From assembly GCF_020379485.1 (NCBI RefSeq), contig NC_063435.1, forward strand, positions 3,410,001 to 3,474,000: 64,000 nucleotides of DNA, written 5' to 3'. Below the pieces are notes generated by a model, which saw only the letters and a list, made by a program, of their open reading frames with translations, had not been told where the DNA came from and searched no databases. The stretch's first letter is position 1. Every line of letters begins with the position of its first letter. Below, in pieces: positions 23,851 to 35,658 of this stretch. The DNA comes from Brassica napus. Lineage: Eukaryota; Streptophyta; Magnoliopsida; Brassicales; Brassicaceae. Made by a program: the position numbers and the translations under genes.

Positions 23851-24739
23851 TGATAGGACCGTATTATATAAACTACGGAGAACTGAATATTATAAAGAAT
23901 AAATTTGATAAGATTATACCAAAGATTAAGAAAAGAATGATACAACTGCAGAGGCGAGATATTATCTCTTTCTTTAACTCAAAATACGTCCCGTAGTGCG
24001 ACGGTTTGAAAACGTAATGAGTCCCAAGATACAACTGCAAAAAATCTTCTGATTTGCGTCACTCTATCAGAAACCTGGCGAAACTAGTTTTGTGTATACT
24101 CTCAGATTCGAAAGATAAAAAAAGAGAAAACACACAGAAAATAAAGAATCAAATATTCAAGTGAGAGAAATGTATTTGCTATATTTGCTCGTATGAATAT
24201 CTGCAGAGAATGACTTAAGCTCCCTTTTGTAATCAACAAAATAGGTCCAACGTAAGCCATAAATGGAGCATTGAATCACGTCAAATGTCATAAAGAAAAA
24301 AATGATTCTTTGTAACCATTTTCATAACGTGCATTCAAGAAAAAGATACTGTAAGTTTGACTAGGTTAAACAACAATAATCTTTTTTAATGGATTTAAAT
24401 CTTTTATATTTAAATAAATATAAGATAATCATTAAATAAGTTATTAGACATAATGTCCAACTAACAAATTCTAATTTAACCCCAAATATATAAAGTGAGA
24501 CATTTGCTAATTTCATATTTAGCCAAATTCAAAATTTTACAAGCTTTGTAAAACATTCACTTTACACCTCCATTTCTTATTCAAAACAACTCCGATTTTG
24601 ATCAACAAATACACTATCTCATAGTGTTCACGGTAACGATTACATCGTGCCCGAGTTCCGGTTATTCCGACAGACGTCTCCATCGAAAAATCCATCGGAA
24701 AATTGGTCCACACCACTTTGTCAAAAACGAGTTCCAACA
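23851..24739 (-). repeat. 3' LTR (left copy)
   Basis: Nearly identical to 26939-27816, with scattered substitutions and a small length difference around a tatttgctatatttgct block. It ends ccaaca on the plus strand next to the polypurine tract. Confidence 0.93.
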
Positions 24740-26938
24740 ATCCCCCACATGAATAGAAATGACTCTATACACATGACTCAAGAAAAAAAAAGGACTTTTG
24801 AGAGTATGAGCGAAAAATCCACTGCATGATGAGTTGGTAGCAATTTTTCAGCCTTGAACCAGTCATTGTTAATAGCTATCGGATTTACTCGAACAGGAGG
24901 TGGCCATGATGTCTTGAACCCCCCGGACTTTGGTGTAAACCGAGACAATAGCTATAACACAGCTTCATCCTCTCACAAAACTAATTTCTCTATTGTGTTC
25001 ATTTTGGCCGTGAACATTCTTGGTAATCATGAGTGAACTTGGAGAATATAACATTTCCTTCATTCTCCTAGAAACGGCCCCATTTCACACTCACAAGGTG
25101 ATTTGCCATTAGTTTTGTTTAGAGAAGTATCATGTACTACTCCATTCATATCTCAAAAGAATGGACACAAATTATTAAAAGCTAATGCTTATCCTATATT
25201 CCTTACATGTAGCACTGTTTAATCATCATAGGAACTGGGTATAGACCGAAGTCTTACAGTGCTTTGGGCAGACTTAGTTTCACTTAGTTGTCTCATTGAA
25301 CCTATTTCTTGGGATCTCCAGTCAGTTAGGTAGAGTTACCGCGAAACCTCATCTTAATTCACAGGCTACCCATTCCTTTAGATGATATAACAATATGATC
25401 TCATGACACCCCTTTAATAAAAGGATCCTAGGTTGTCATCACAATGAACATAACCTCTTGAGATTAGTCGAGATCAATTGTCTAATGATTTTTGTCATCT
25501 TATTTCAAGATACAATTAACCATTATACACAAAACTCAGTATATGACACTAGTTTTTTTTTTTTTCATCATATCGTGATAACTATCACTAAGTTCATGTG
25601 GCTACTTGCCAACAACTTTATATGGTAAGCAAAGCTTCCCCCACATTTCTTGAGATAGCTCAAAAACATGCATAATTACATTTAATATCTCTTAAGAGTT
25701 TAGAAAGTTAATCTACAACTCCTTTAGATTTAAATGAATAAAAAAAAATTTCAAAAATTATTACAATTTCCTTTAAAATGTGTTTCATTCTTAGAAATTC
25801 ACATTTTTCATACAACTATTTTCATAGTTCTCTCAAGTTGATTGATAAATCCAACTTGTATGTTTTGGATTTTTCCAAAAAACATATTTTACTCTTTTTT
25901 TTTATAGCAAATATACATATCATTACATGATATTATTTGTGCCATCAAAACCACCATTTTATATGGTTATTCTCAACCATATTGACTTTAGAAACTACAA
26001 TATACATATCAGTTTCAGTCACATTGGTCTGAGAATTCTCATTGTTTTTGTATAGTCAATCTTTATACAACTTGCATATAAGCATTGACGAAACATAAAT
26101 GTTTTGATCATTATCAACAACATCATATTTTCTAATGGCAAATAATTCATATGTGGCAGACCTCTCCCAAACTTAAGTTGGGGCGTCGATTCACGAATCC
26201 AATTTCCATTCAAACAACATGATCCCTTAAGAACCGTAGTGTTGTTCATACATAAAACTTCAATATTTTTTTTCTTTCATGGTCATTCCAAAAAAGAAAA
26301 AACTAAAACCAGAAATCAAAACGTTAGACATTATTGATTATTAAATCAAACAAGTCACTGCATTAAAAATAAATGGACAAATAACGTTTTATTCTAATCA
26401 TAGTTATGAGCTAGAATATTTTTAATACTAAAAACTCATGCAATCTTTTACAAACGTTAGAATGATTGTGAGGAATCAAGTCTAATATTTTAATCTGTTT
26501 AATCAAATATGACAAGCCAAGTCAAACCTTTAACAAATAACACAAAGGAATGAACTTTGATGCGGTTTACGACCAATGGAAAAAACAAGGATGCAGCAAA
26601 CCAGTATTGACTAAAAGCTAATCAGTTATCAATATGAAATTATGCTATCATAGAAGAGCCAATAGAATCAACAACTGATAAATCTGCAAGCAACAAGCAA
26701 ATACCACGAGATTGCAGAAAAAATTATTTCAAAAAAAAAAAAAACCTAATAGTTCCTGCAAAAAAGAAACGTAAGCGGAGTGAAAAATTTCACGCTGACA
26801 CCGAGAACTATCAGAGCCGATCAGATTCCAACACCTTTTTTTTTAAGAAATATCGGTCAACCTGTTCTTATAAGAAAAACTTTTACAATAATCAGTCCGG
26901 TTAGTGCAAAGCAATAAACGGATATTTTGAGTTAAGAC

Positions 26939-27816
26939 TGATAGGACCGTATTATATAAACTACGGAGAACTGAATATTGTAAAGAATAAATTTGATAAG
27001 ATTATACCAAAGATTAAGAAAAGGATGATACAACTGCAGAGACGAGATATTATCTCTTTCCTTAACTCAAAATACGTCCCGTAATGCGACGGTTTGATAA
27101 CGTAATGAGTCCCAAGATACAACTGCAAAAAATCTTCTGATTTGCGTCACTCTATCAGAAGCCTGACGAAACTAGTTTTGTATATACTCTCAGACTCGAA
27201 AGATAAAAGAAGAAAAAACACACAGAAAATAAAGAATCAAATATTCAAGTGGGAGTATATTTGCTCGTATGAATATCTCTGCAGAGAATGACTTAAGCTC
27301 CCTTTTGTAATCAACAAAATAGGTCCAACGTAAGCCATAAATGGAGCATTGAATCACGGCAAATGTCATAAAGAAAAAATTGATTCTTTGTAACCATTTT
27401 CATAACGTGCATTCAAGAAAAAGATATTGTAAGTTTGACTAGGTTAAACAACAATAATCTTTTTAATGGATTTAAATCTTTTATATTTAAATAAATATAA
27501 GATAATCATTAAATAAGTTATTAGATATAATGTCCAACTAACAAATTTTAATTTAACCCCAAATATATAAAGTGAGACATTTGCTAATTTCATATTTAGC
27601 CAAATTCAAAATTTTACAAGCTTTGTAAAACACTCACTTTACACCTCCATTTTTTATTCAAAACAACTCCGATTTTGACCAACAAATACACTATCTCATA
27701 GTGCTCACGGTAACGATTACATCGTGCCCAAGTTCCGGTTATTCCGACAGACGTCTCCATCGAAAAACCCATCGGAAAATTGGTCCACACCACTTTGTCA
27801 AAAACGAGTTCCAACA
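26939..27816 (-). repeat. 5' LTR (right copy)
   Basis: Pair of the left LTR. Outside it, the gacca duplication is followed by the unit of the F-box tandem duplication. Confidence 0.93.
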
Positions 27817-28246
27817 GACCATACGTCAAATATTCAAACATATTACAATATATATTAAGCTTTTTTAAGTTGCAATTTGACTGAAAGGAAACGTTTTATG
27901 CAGAGAGGAGCGCTAATAAGTGAGAAAGCATGTGTTGGTATTATGAGGTGGAGTCATACTGGGAAATTCAAACTTACTAGGAGAAGTGTGTTTCATCTTA
28001 TATGTTGTGAATTGAAATTTGCTGGTAACATATATTATTTTAAAACTCAGCGACACTTTCTATCTTATTCGTTGGTTCTTTGTTTATTCACGCTCGATAC
28101 CTAACTAGCAAACTTTACAAGAACCAAGCCGAAAGTCTTCAAACAAAACAAAATAAAATAAAACCTATTTTCAGAAATTAATCGTTTCCAACAAACAAAT
28201 TAAGTCACGTTTGAAACTGAATATGGAAGAAGCTATAATGATAGGA

Positions 28247-29437
28247 TCACAAGAACCTAATATTCTCAAAGTAGCCTGGATAACATAACATCTGACATGT
28301 TTTCTCACCGATCCCATGGATACGTCTGAACTCACCATCCACCTTTATTTCTACTTTTTTTATTATACTCTCTTTCTTAAAATCATAATACCAAACAAAA
28401 AATGGCTTCAGTGACCATGACCATGGATGAAACACCATAAGCTCGCCGTTGTGAATATCTCCTTTACACACTACGTAACTCCCAAGTAAACATTTTAATT
28501 CAGAAGGAAACTCACACGTCATGCTCGACCATTCTTGTTTTTCAGCATCCTCAAGAATCCACAATCTCATAACGTTTTTGTAATCTACACCTCCCAGTTT
28601 TCCCTTGTAATTAAAAAGAGTTGAAGGGAACGTTGCCGCGAAATCTGATTCTTCAGGTGCTTGAATTATCGTAATGGTCTCAGTTCTAACATCGAATCTA
28701 ACTATCCTTGACTGTCCAATTTCATAGTATATAACGCCGTCAATGCATATCCCTCCGCTGAAGATACGATAACTATCTATGGTGCTGTTCTCAATCTTTC
28801 TCCACTCTTGTTTCTCTGATGATGTCACTGTGCACACTAAATGCTCCTGTCGGATATCTTGTCCGTAAGGGCCGAATGAATTGAATTTCGCTATCATCAC
28901 ACACAACACTTTGTATTGATCTTCGACTGGATCATAGCCAAGACGTGCGTACATGTCTCCTCCGTTGAGTGTAACATCTGGCAGTTTCACAATTTGTCTA
29001 GTGGCAGGATTACAAACGCTGATGGATGAATCACGTACGCAACAAATCAAACCGTTTACGGGGCGAGATATGACGTAGTAGAGGGGATCCAAGATTGTCA
29101 TGTCGTGTCTGAGGGTGACGGTGGATGCTGACTTGTCCTCCTCCTTGTTGTGTTCAGGAGCGGATAATATGAAACGTTTTTTGGATTCTACGTGCATGTA
29201 AGGTAAAAGGAGACGAGGTCTAGTCTTGGATCTAGCGAGGAACAAGTCGATGAAATTTTTAGTGCGGATAGTAGAGAACCATAGCTTCGACACGGATTGT
29301 AATCGTATGAGTGATTTTGCGGGAAGGAAAGAGAGTATCTCAATGATGAGATCAAAAGGAATGGTTGTTGTGTGGTTATCAGCATGATCTTGCTCACGTC
29401 CTAGTCGTCGTGAGAGAGACTGTTTTGAACCTTCCAT
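28247..29437 (-). CDS. F-box protein with FBA-type 3 domain (396 aa)
   Basis: This is a single exon starting at the ATG at 29437 (MEGSKQ...). The F-box is at about residues 25-66 (IPFDLIIEILSFLPAKSLIR). It is followed by the F-box-associated type 3 region (RPVNGLICC, CNPATRQIVKLP, LGYDPVEDQYKVLCVM, WRKIE, RFDVRTETI). Proteins of this kind are substrate adaptors of SCF (SKP1-CUL1) ubiquitin ligases; the substrate cannot be inferred. The family is very large and tandemly expanding in Brassicaceae. I see no equivalent at this position in the Arabidopsis gene order I recall, so it is probably a local gain. A telo-box-like aaaccctaa and a TATA-like run lie just upstream (29460-29485). Confidence 0.9.
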   Translation of the reverse strand: MEGSKQSLSRRLGREQDHADNHTTTIPFDLIIEILSFLPAKSLIRLQSVSKLWFSTIRTKNFIDLFLARSKTRPRLLLPYMHVESKKRFILSAPEHNKEEDKSASTVTLRHDMTILDPLYYVISRPVNGLICCVRDSSISVCNPATRQIVKLPDVTLNGGDMYARLGYDPVEDQYKVLCVMIAKFNSFGPYGQDIRQEHLVCTVTSSEKQEWRKIENSTIDSYRIFSGGICIDGVIYYEIGQSRIVRFDVRTETITIIQAPEESDFAATFPSTLFNYKGKLGGVDYKNVMRLWILEDAEKQEWSSMTCEFPSELKCLLGSYVVCKGDIHNGELMVFHPWSWSLKPFFVWYYDFKKESIIKKVEIKVDGEFRRIHGIGEKTCQMLCYPGYFENIRFL

Positions 29438-29812
29438 GACTTCTGGTGGTGAAACCCACAAACCCTAAATCTATTTATATATATAAAGTTTTTTTTCCTT
29501 TTCTTCTGACAAGTGGCACCAGAGTTTATCGACACTAGTCCTCGTGTTTATTTTTTATATTTTAGATCTTTTTTTTATAATATTATAATTTAGTCCATTA
29601 TTTTCTAATTGTGCACTATCTAATCTTTCTCACACTAACTATCATCTGAAACATCAAAGTACATGAACAATCTAATTCAAGCTCAAACCTGTAGATCAAG
29701 ATAACCAAGAAGAAACATTTTGCTAATCCCATGGGTCACGGACTTAGCCGCCTCCAACACATCCTTAGGTCGTGTAATACCTACCTCTATGCTCTTTCAT
29801 CAAGAAACTATT
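29438..29812. other. Spacer between the tandem F-box units
   Basis: AT-rich DNA containing the upstream region of the intact F-box gene. No further gene is seen. Confidence 0.5.
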
Positions 29813-30081
29813 CAAACACATTACAATATTGCATCATATATGTTGTGAACTGAAAATCTGCTGGTAATGATATATGATCTAATCTTTTTTAAACTCAAAA
29901 ATATTTCTCTTATTCGTCGGTTCTTTTGTTTATTCGCACTCCATTCCTAACTAGCAAACTTGACAAAGCTGAAAATCTTCAAACAAAACAAAATTAAATA
30001 AAACCTTTTTTAGGAATTAATCGTTTCCAACAAACCAATTAAGTAACGTTTGAAACTGAAAGGGAGAAGCTAATGATAGGA

Positions 30082-31493
30082 TCACAAGAACCTAATATTC
30101 TCAAAGTAACCTGGATAACATCCGAACTGACATTTTTTCTCACCGATCCCATGGATACGTCTTAAATCACCATCCACCACTACCTCGACTTTTCTTATTA
30201 TACTCTCTTTCTTAAAATCATAATAGCAAACACAAAATGGCTTAGATGACCATGACCATGGATAAAACACCATAAGATCGCCGGTATGAACATCTCCTTT
30301 AGACACTACGTGACTCCCAAGTAAACATTTTAATTTAGAAGGCAATACAGACGTCATGCTCGACCATTCCTGTTTCTCAGCATCCTCAAGAATCCACAAT
30401 CTCATAACCTTTTTGTAATCATATTCTACACCTCCCAATTTTCCATTGTAATTTAAAAGACTGGAAGGGAATGTTCTCGAGAAATTTGACTCTTCAGGTG
30501 CTTTAATTAACTTAATACTCTCAGTTCTTACATCGAATCTAACTATCCTTGACTGTCGAACTTCGTAGTATATAGCGCCAGCTATGCACATCCCTCCGCC
30601 GATGACGGTACGATAAATATCTATGGTGGTGTTCTCAATCTTTCTCCACTCTTGTTTCTCAGATGATGTCACTGTGCAAACTAAATGCTCCTGTTGGATA
30701 TCTTGTTCGTGAGGACGTGACCAATCGAATCTCGTCATCATGACACACAACACTTTGTATTGATCTTCGACTGGATCATAACCAAGAAATGCATGTATGC
30801 ATCTTCTGTTGCGTGTAACATCTGGCAGTTTCACAATTTGTCTAGTGGCCGGATTACAAACTGCGATCGATGAATCACGCATGCAACAAATCAGACCGTT
30901 CACGGGTCGAGACATGGTGTAGTAGACAGGATCCGAGATCGTCATGTAGTGTCTGAGGGTGACTATGGATGAGGACTTGTCGACATCCTCCTAGCTATTG
31001 TGTTCAGTAGCGGATAGTATGAAGCGTTTTGTGGGGTCTAAGTGCATGAAAGGCAAAAGGAGACGAGGCTTAGTTTTTGACCTAGTCAGGAAGGAGTCAA
31101 CGAAGTTTTTGGTGCAGATGGCAGAGAACCACAGCTTTGAGACTGATTGGAATCGCAGGAGGGGTTTTACTGGTAGCCGAGAGAGTATCTCAACGATGAG
31201 ATCATAAGGGATGTCTGTTGTGGAGTTCAGGCCCGGCCCAGAGCATACATGGGCCCTGTGCAGAATCAAAAATTTTAGGGCCCTCTTTTACTGTACAAAT
31301 CAAAAATTTAGGGCCTTTTTTGTATAAAATCAAAATTCATGGACCTTAAACTATAAAGAAAATTTACGAAGATAAGTGGGGCCCTGTGCAAAAGCACTGC
31401 CAGCACATGGTCAAAGCCGGCACTGGTGGAGTTATCAGTATGATCTAGGTCACTTCGTCGTGGTGGTGAGAGAGGCACTTGTGAATCTTTCAT
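30082..31493 (-). pseudogene. F-box (FBA type 3) pseudogene
   Basis: This is the tandem copy of the intact F-box gene. It would start at the ATG at 31493 (MKDSQVPLSPPRR...) and end at 30082. The frame is broken twice. First, a 198-bp hAT-like MITE plus its 8-bp target duplication (206 bp, not a multiple of three) sits just before the F-box, after DHTDNS. Second, an in-frame TAG at 30991-30993 follows ATEHNS, where the intact paralogue reads PEHNKEED. Downstream of the stop the frame is open to the end, with all FBA motifs (RPVNGLICC, CNPATRQIVKLPDV, YDPVEDQYKVLCVM). Loss of function therefore appears recent. Confidence 0.92.
31228..31425. mobile_element. 198-bp hAT-like MITE inside the F-box pseudogene
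   Basis: It is bounded by caggcccggccc and gccggcactg (imperfect inverted termini, CAG...CTG) and flanked by a perfect 8-bp duplication, gtggagtt, at 31220-31227 and 31426-31433. Internal GGGCCCT motifs are repeated (around 31252, 31278 and 31379). It has no coding capacity. Confidence 0.88.
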
Positions 31494-31639
31494 GGCGGCT
31501 TGGTGGCGAAATCCACAAACCCTGAATAAATCTAATTATATAAAGAAAAGTTGATTCTCTCCTGTGATGCCACGTAGGCGGACAGGTCAGAAATTCGGTC
31601 TCTGTGGTGTCGACACCTGTCCAGCGGCACAAAACACAT

Positions 31640-33000
31640 CACGTCATTTATTCTGAAATCGGATGGGCTTGGCAATCGGATGGGCTTATTTTGTAAAGTA
31701 TATATCTTCAGTGTTTTGGGCTAATAATCTTGGATGTTGTAGACGGCCCGATGGCCCGTTATCCAGAACTCTAATTCTATTGCAATTCCAACTTTTGATC
31801 GGAGAACCGATTTCTGGAGTGCCGTCGAAGTTCAGATTCGTTTATCCAGCCGCCGATAAATGATTATTTCCAGCGAGCTTCTGGTGGAAGCCAACGTCTC
31901 TGTCGAATAGGTTGAAGTCTTCTCAACAGGTATCAAAAGCCAGCACCGTTACAGAACTTGATTGCATTCAATTATTTTCATTTACGCTCTAATTAACTCC
32001 ATTTTACCACTCCTCACACAATCTGTCATTCAATACATCCTCTCCTTTCTTCCGTTATGAGAATCTGCAGCTATAAATATGTAAGTTTCTTCCCGTAAAA
32101 TTCATCATTTCATTCTTCTCAATCATTAATTTGGTTATGTTCTTAAATAGATTCATCAACAGTTGATGAGCTAAGAAGAGGTTTGTGTCTATTGTTGTTT
32201 TTTTGTATCGGATATTAAAGATCTTAACTTTTGAGCTCTCTTTACTTTGTGTCGTTACTTCTTTACTTATATGAAGAAGATCTGTAATCTACTTCACTGG
32301 ATTTAGGTTTAGATTGTGAATGGAATCACTTAAAGTATATGCTACAAGCAGAATCTGTGTGGGTTTGAGAGATACGAGACTCTTATTGTTCTATCATGAT
32401 CAAATCTACTGACTTTTTGTGATTTTAATTTGTGGAAGTTATACACTGTTTTGTGTCTAAAAATTTAGAATTTCGTGTTAAAAAGGTTTCTGGGTACTTA
32501 GAAAGTTATAACTTTTCTTACATGAAAAGTAAGAAACTTTATTATTGGATTGTTGTTTGTTTGCTTTCATAAGAGTTGTACTTGCTTTGTGAGTTCATGG
32601 TGGTTCTGCACTTACATGTATTTGATCTTACAGGTATTTGATCATAAGAGTTGGCGTCTTTGGAGACCTTTGCAATGAAATGAGATGAATGTGCAAGAGA
32701 ATGCAGAGAACGGATGTGGATTATGGGATGTGGATTATGGTGAATAATATGAATTGTTCACCTTTAGCATGTGAAATTGGATTTGTTAAGTTAGTGGCAA
32801 TGATGTTTTTCAAAAAAAAAAAAAGTTAGTGGCAATGATGATGGTGATGATAGGTGGAAGGTGATGATGGTACAATTGTCTTGAGAAACACCAAGCATGG
32901 CATGATGCTCTTGATTTGATAAAAAAAAAGGCATGATGTTCTTGATATACACAACATTGCTGCTATGTGATTTTTAATGGCTTTCTGCTATGTAATCTCT
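31640..33000 (+). other. Gene-free stretch, possible non-coding transcript
   Basis: Base composition at 31740-31930 resembles a plant 5' leader with a donor-like caacag/gtatca at about 31929. No protein could be assembled from the short frames downstream. It could be a relic of a lost gene or a non-coding RNA; RNA evidence would be needed to tell. Confidence 0.2.
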
Positions 33001-33002
33001 AA

Positions 33003-33510
33003 CAATTATTCAATCCAAATTATAATAAAAATATATCTTCTCATATGTAATATATAAGAATTTCAAATAATACCAAAATATCTTATGATTGCAAAATACA
33101 ATTTTTTTTAGTTTCAACTATAAATGATTATACTAAATTAAGAAAACATAAAATACAAAAATCAATATTAAATAGTAACGATCAATGCTAATTTTTATGA
33201 TGTATATCTTTTTTTTTTATAACATTAGGATGCATATCTAATTAAAATATTTATTTATTTTATTTATTACATCTATATAAATAAATTATAATAATAACAT
33301 TGGTCATATTCACCTAACAAAAGAAACAACATTGTTGTAAGGTAGATAAATTTATAAGTTATATTAAGTTAAAATTATTAAAAATTATTCAATCCAAATT
33401 TCAATAAAAAATATATCTTCTGATATTTTATATACAAAAATTTCTAATAATACCCAAATATCTCATAATTACAAAATAGATCTTTCTTTTCAACTATAAA
33501 TGATTATAGT
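33003..33510. repeat. Direct duplication of ~125 bp, AT-rich
   Basis: The block starting aattattcaatccaaat and running to caactataaatgattata occurs near 33005-33130 and again near 33380-33505 with moderate divergence. The surrounding 33.0-34.3 kb is AT-rich, with no genes seen. Confidence 0.7.
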
Positions 33511-34799
33511 TACAAATATAATACATCTAAAGTTAGTAAAAAATCAAATAGAAAAAAATTAATAGAATTTTTTTAAGATCATTCACTATGTTCTAAAAAT
33601 TAATCAGTAGCATTTACTCTGAAAATTATAATCAGTTATTTATATTACATGGGTTACTTGATCATAAAATAAGGAAACATAAAAAATATATTTAAATAGT
33701 AACTAAAATACTAATTTTCTGATGTTTTTTATTATAGTGAATCATTTTTTCCAATTTTCTAAATCAAATTTAAGAAAAAATGTATACCATAAAATGATAA
33801 TACTAATTGATTGAGAAAATAATTGTACAAGAATAAAAAATAAACCATAATTTTGTGTTTAAAATTTTTTTTTTTACTTATTATAACAACTAAAGTAGCT
33901 TAATTTTTTTAAAAAAAAACAGTTATATATTTATGAAGATTGTTTGACAAAAAAACTGATATAGAATAAAGTAAAATAGAATAAGCTACCGAGATTAGTA
34001 TTATTTTCAGTTTGGAATAAACTAAGTATTGCTACAACTTCATAAAAATATTCTACTGTACAGTAATTTGTTACCCGTCGATGGTGGGTTATACCCTATA
34101 TTTAATTAAAGTACTGTTTCCTCGATCATGGTGATACCACATCATCAAATCTTTAACCACAGCGCGATGCGTCCATTTACAAAACGATGCAATTCATTTA
34201 AAAATTGTTGGTTTTGATTTGGCTATCACGATTTCATGGCTGCGCCTCTAAGCGAGTTTGATTGTGTTTGGTTTCGTTTCTATACGGACCTTCACGTTTA
34301 AAATTGTTTAAAAAACCCGTTTGAAAGGACAAACACATCTTCTTCAAGAATTACCTTCAACATCTAGGGTTCATAATGTTCTTCGATCCCTGACTAACTA
34401 AAGAGACAATGGTGTATTCGAGAAGCTTATGTGAGACTCAGGATCATGATGGATCTCTGGATTGAGCAGCCTTCGTGTCGTTTCGTATCTGTATCTTGCA
34501 TTGATTTTTTTGCCATTAACAACATTCTAACTATTTCTACCTACTCCAAGCATGATTCCTCATGCAATGCATCTTCCCTTTTTACAAGTCAGTGGATAGC
34601 TATAAAAAAAATAAGCTTTCATCCAGTAAACGTCATTCAATGTTTTCTTATCTTGATTAGATTTGTTTTACTACATTCTTCGCATTCAATATAACATTTT
34701 ACTTTAAAAAAGAAATGCAACTTTAAATAATTACCACTTTTCAACATAAATGTAATTACTCTTACAACATACAAAAAAAAAATTACCCACAACCCCATC

Positions 34800-35106
34800 C
34801 TTTTGAACCATAAATAACACACCCCGAATATGGGATTCAATTTTTGTAAAAGAAAACGACATGAGGACCAACTATTTAATATAGAACAACTATTTTTTTT
34901 TTTTGACAACAGAAATCGTAAAGAAGCAAAATATATCTTATCACGTATAATTCCTCCTCATCTAAAATGTTTTAAAAGTAAAAAAATCATTATCATATAC
35001 ATCTATTGCAAATGCAAACCTAAAACAAAAACAAAAAATCGTTCAAAATTTAATAACCTAAATCATAAATAAAGTATATCCCGCCCGTAGGGCGGGCCGA
35101 TCCTAG
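34800..35106 (+). mobile_element. Helitron 3' terminus
   Basis: A perfect 7-bp stem with a 3-nt loop (cccgccc-gta-gggcggg, 35080-35096) is followed six bases later by CTAG (35103-35106) and then T. A hairpin just before CTRR is the defining Helitron 3' end. The preceding 300 bp (ccccgaatatggg, aaaaatc-rich tract) look like non-autonomous Brassicaceae Helitrons. The 5' TC end was not located, so the start given is only a minimum. Confidence 0.75.
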
Positions 35107-35124
35107 TTTTTTTATATAAAATAA

Positions 35125-35359
35125 CTCTTTCCGTTTTAATTTAGTTGTTGTTGTTTTAGAGTTTCAATGCAAAATTTACTAATAAGATTCTCTACTTTAA
35201 TTTTTTATTGGTTGAAATATTGTCAAATATATAGATAATTGTGTTTTTATTTTAGAAATATAAAAATCATAAATTTTAGAACAACATCCCTCCGGTATTT
35301 TAAAAATCATAAATTTTAGAACATAAACATAGAACACAATTAAAATGAAACGGAGGAAG
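35125..35359. mobile_element. Degenerate Stowaway/mariner-like MITE
   Basis: The left end ctctttccgttttaa and right end aaacggaggaag form imperfect inverted repeats of the CTCCCTCCGTTT type, next to a TA dinucleotide on the right. It begins about 18 bp after the Helitron terminus. Confidence 0.6.
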
Positions 35360-35658
35360 TAATACTATTAGTCTAAAAGAACAAATAAATACGCAACACA
35401 AAATAAGGATAATCCCGAGTAAGTTTCTCATCTTTCCATAATCCATTTGTAGAACACCATCGCTCCGGTATTTTAAGTAATATTACCACTTATCGATCCG
35501 ATAATTTGTTAATTGAGTGACACGTTGTGTTATTATTACACGTGGTGCTTTGTTCCAAAACTTTTATTTCGTTTCTGCCAATTGAAAGGTATTTCTAGAG
35601 TCGGTATCGATATTGCTGAAAACTGATGACTATTTTATGGGTATATGATCCTCTAAAA

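Larger units (their letters stand above)
23851..27816 (-). mobile_element. Copia-like LTR retrotransposon without coding capacity
   Basis: Two long terminal repeats, 23851-24739 (889 bp) and 26939-27816 (878 bp), enclose 2,199 bp. A perfect 5-bp target duplication, gacca, lies at 23846-23850 and 27817-27821. On the minus strand each LTR begins TGTTGGAA and ends CCTATCA, obeying the TG...CA rule. A purine tract (GGGGGAT on the minus strand, cccccac region at 24741-24747 on plus) adjoins the left LTR, so that one is the 3' LTR and the element reads right to left. No gag, protease, integrase or RT frame survives inside. I could not match the primer-binding site to a common tRNA. Confidence 0.92.
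27838..31500. repeat. Tandem duplication of an F-box gene unit (two copies)
   Basis: Unit 1 is about 27838-29470 and unit 2 about 29813-31500. Similarity covers the coding regions and the 3' flanks (aatcgtttccaacaaac and gataggatcacaagaac occur in both). Unit 1 has an extra stretch of about 150 bp near 27850-28000. Confidence 0.85.

Noticed and set aside
27877..28104. 75-codon plus-strand frame downstream of the F-box gene
   Set aside because: No recognisable protein; part of it lies in the duplicated 3' flank that also follows the F-box pseudogene without being open.
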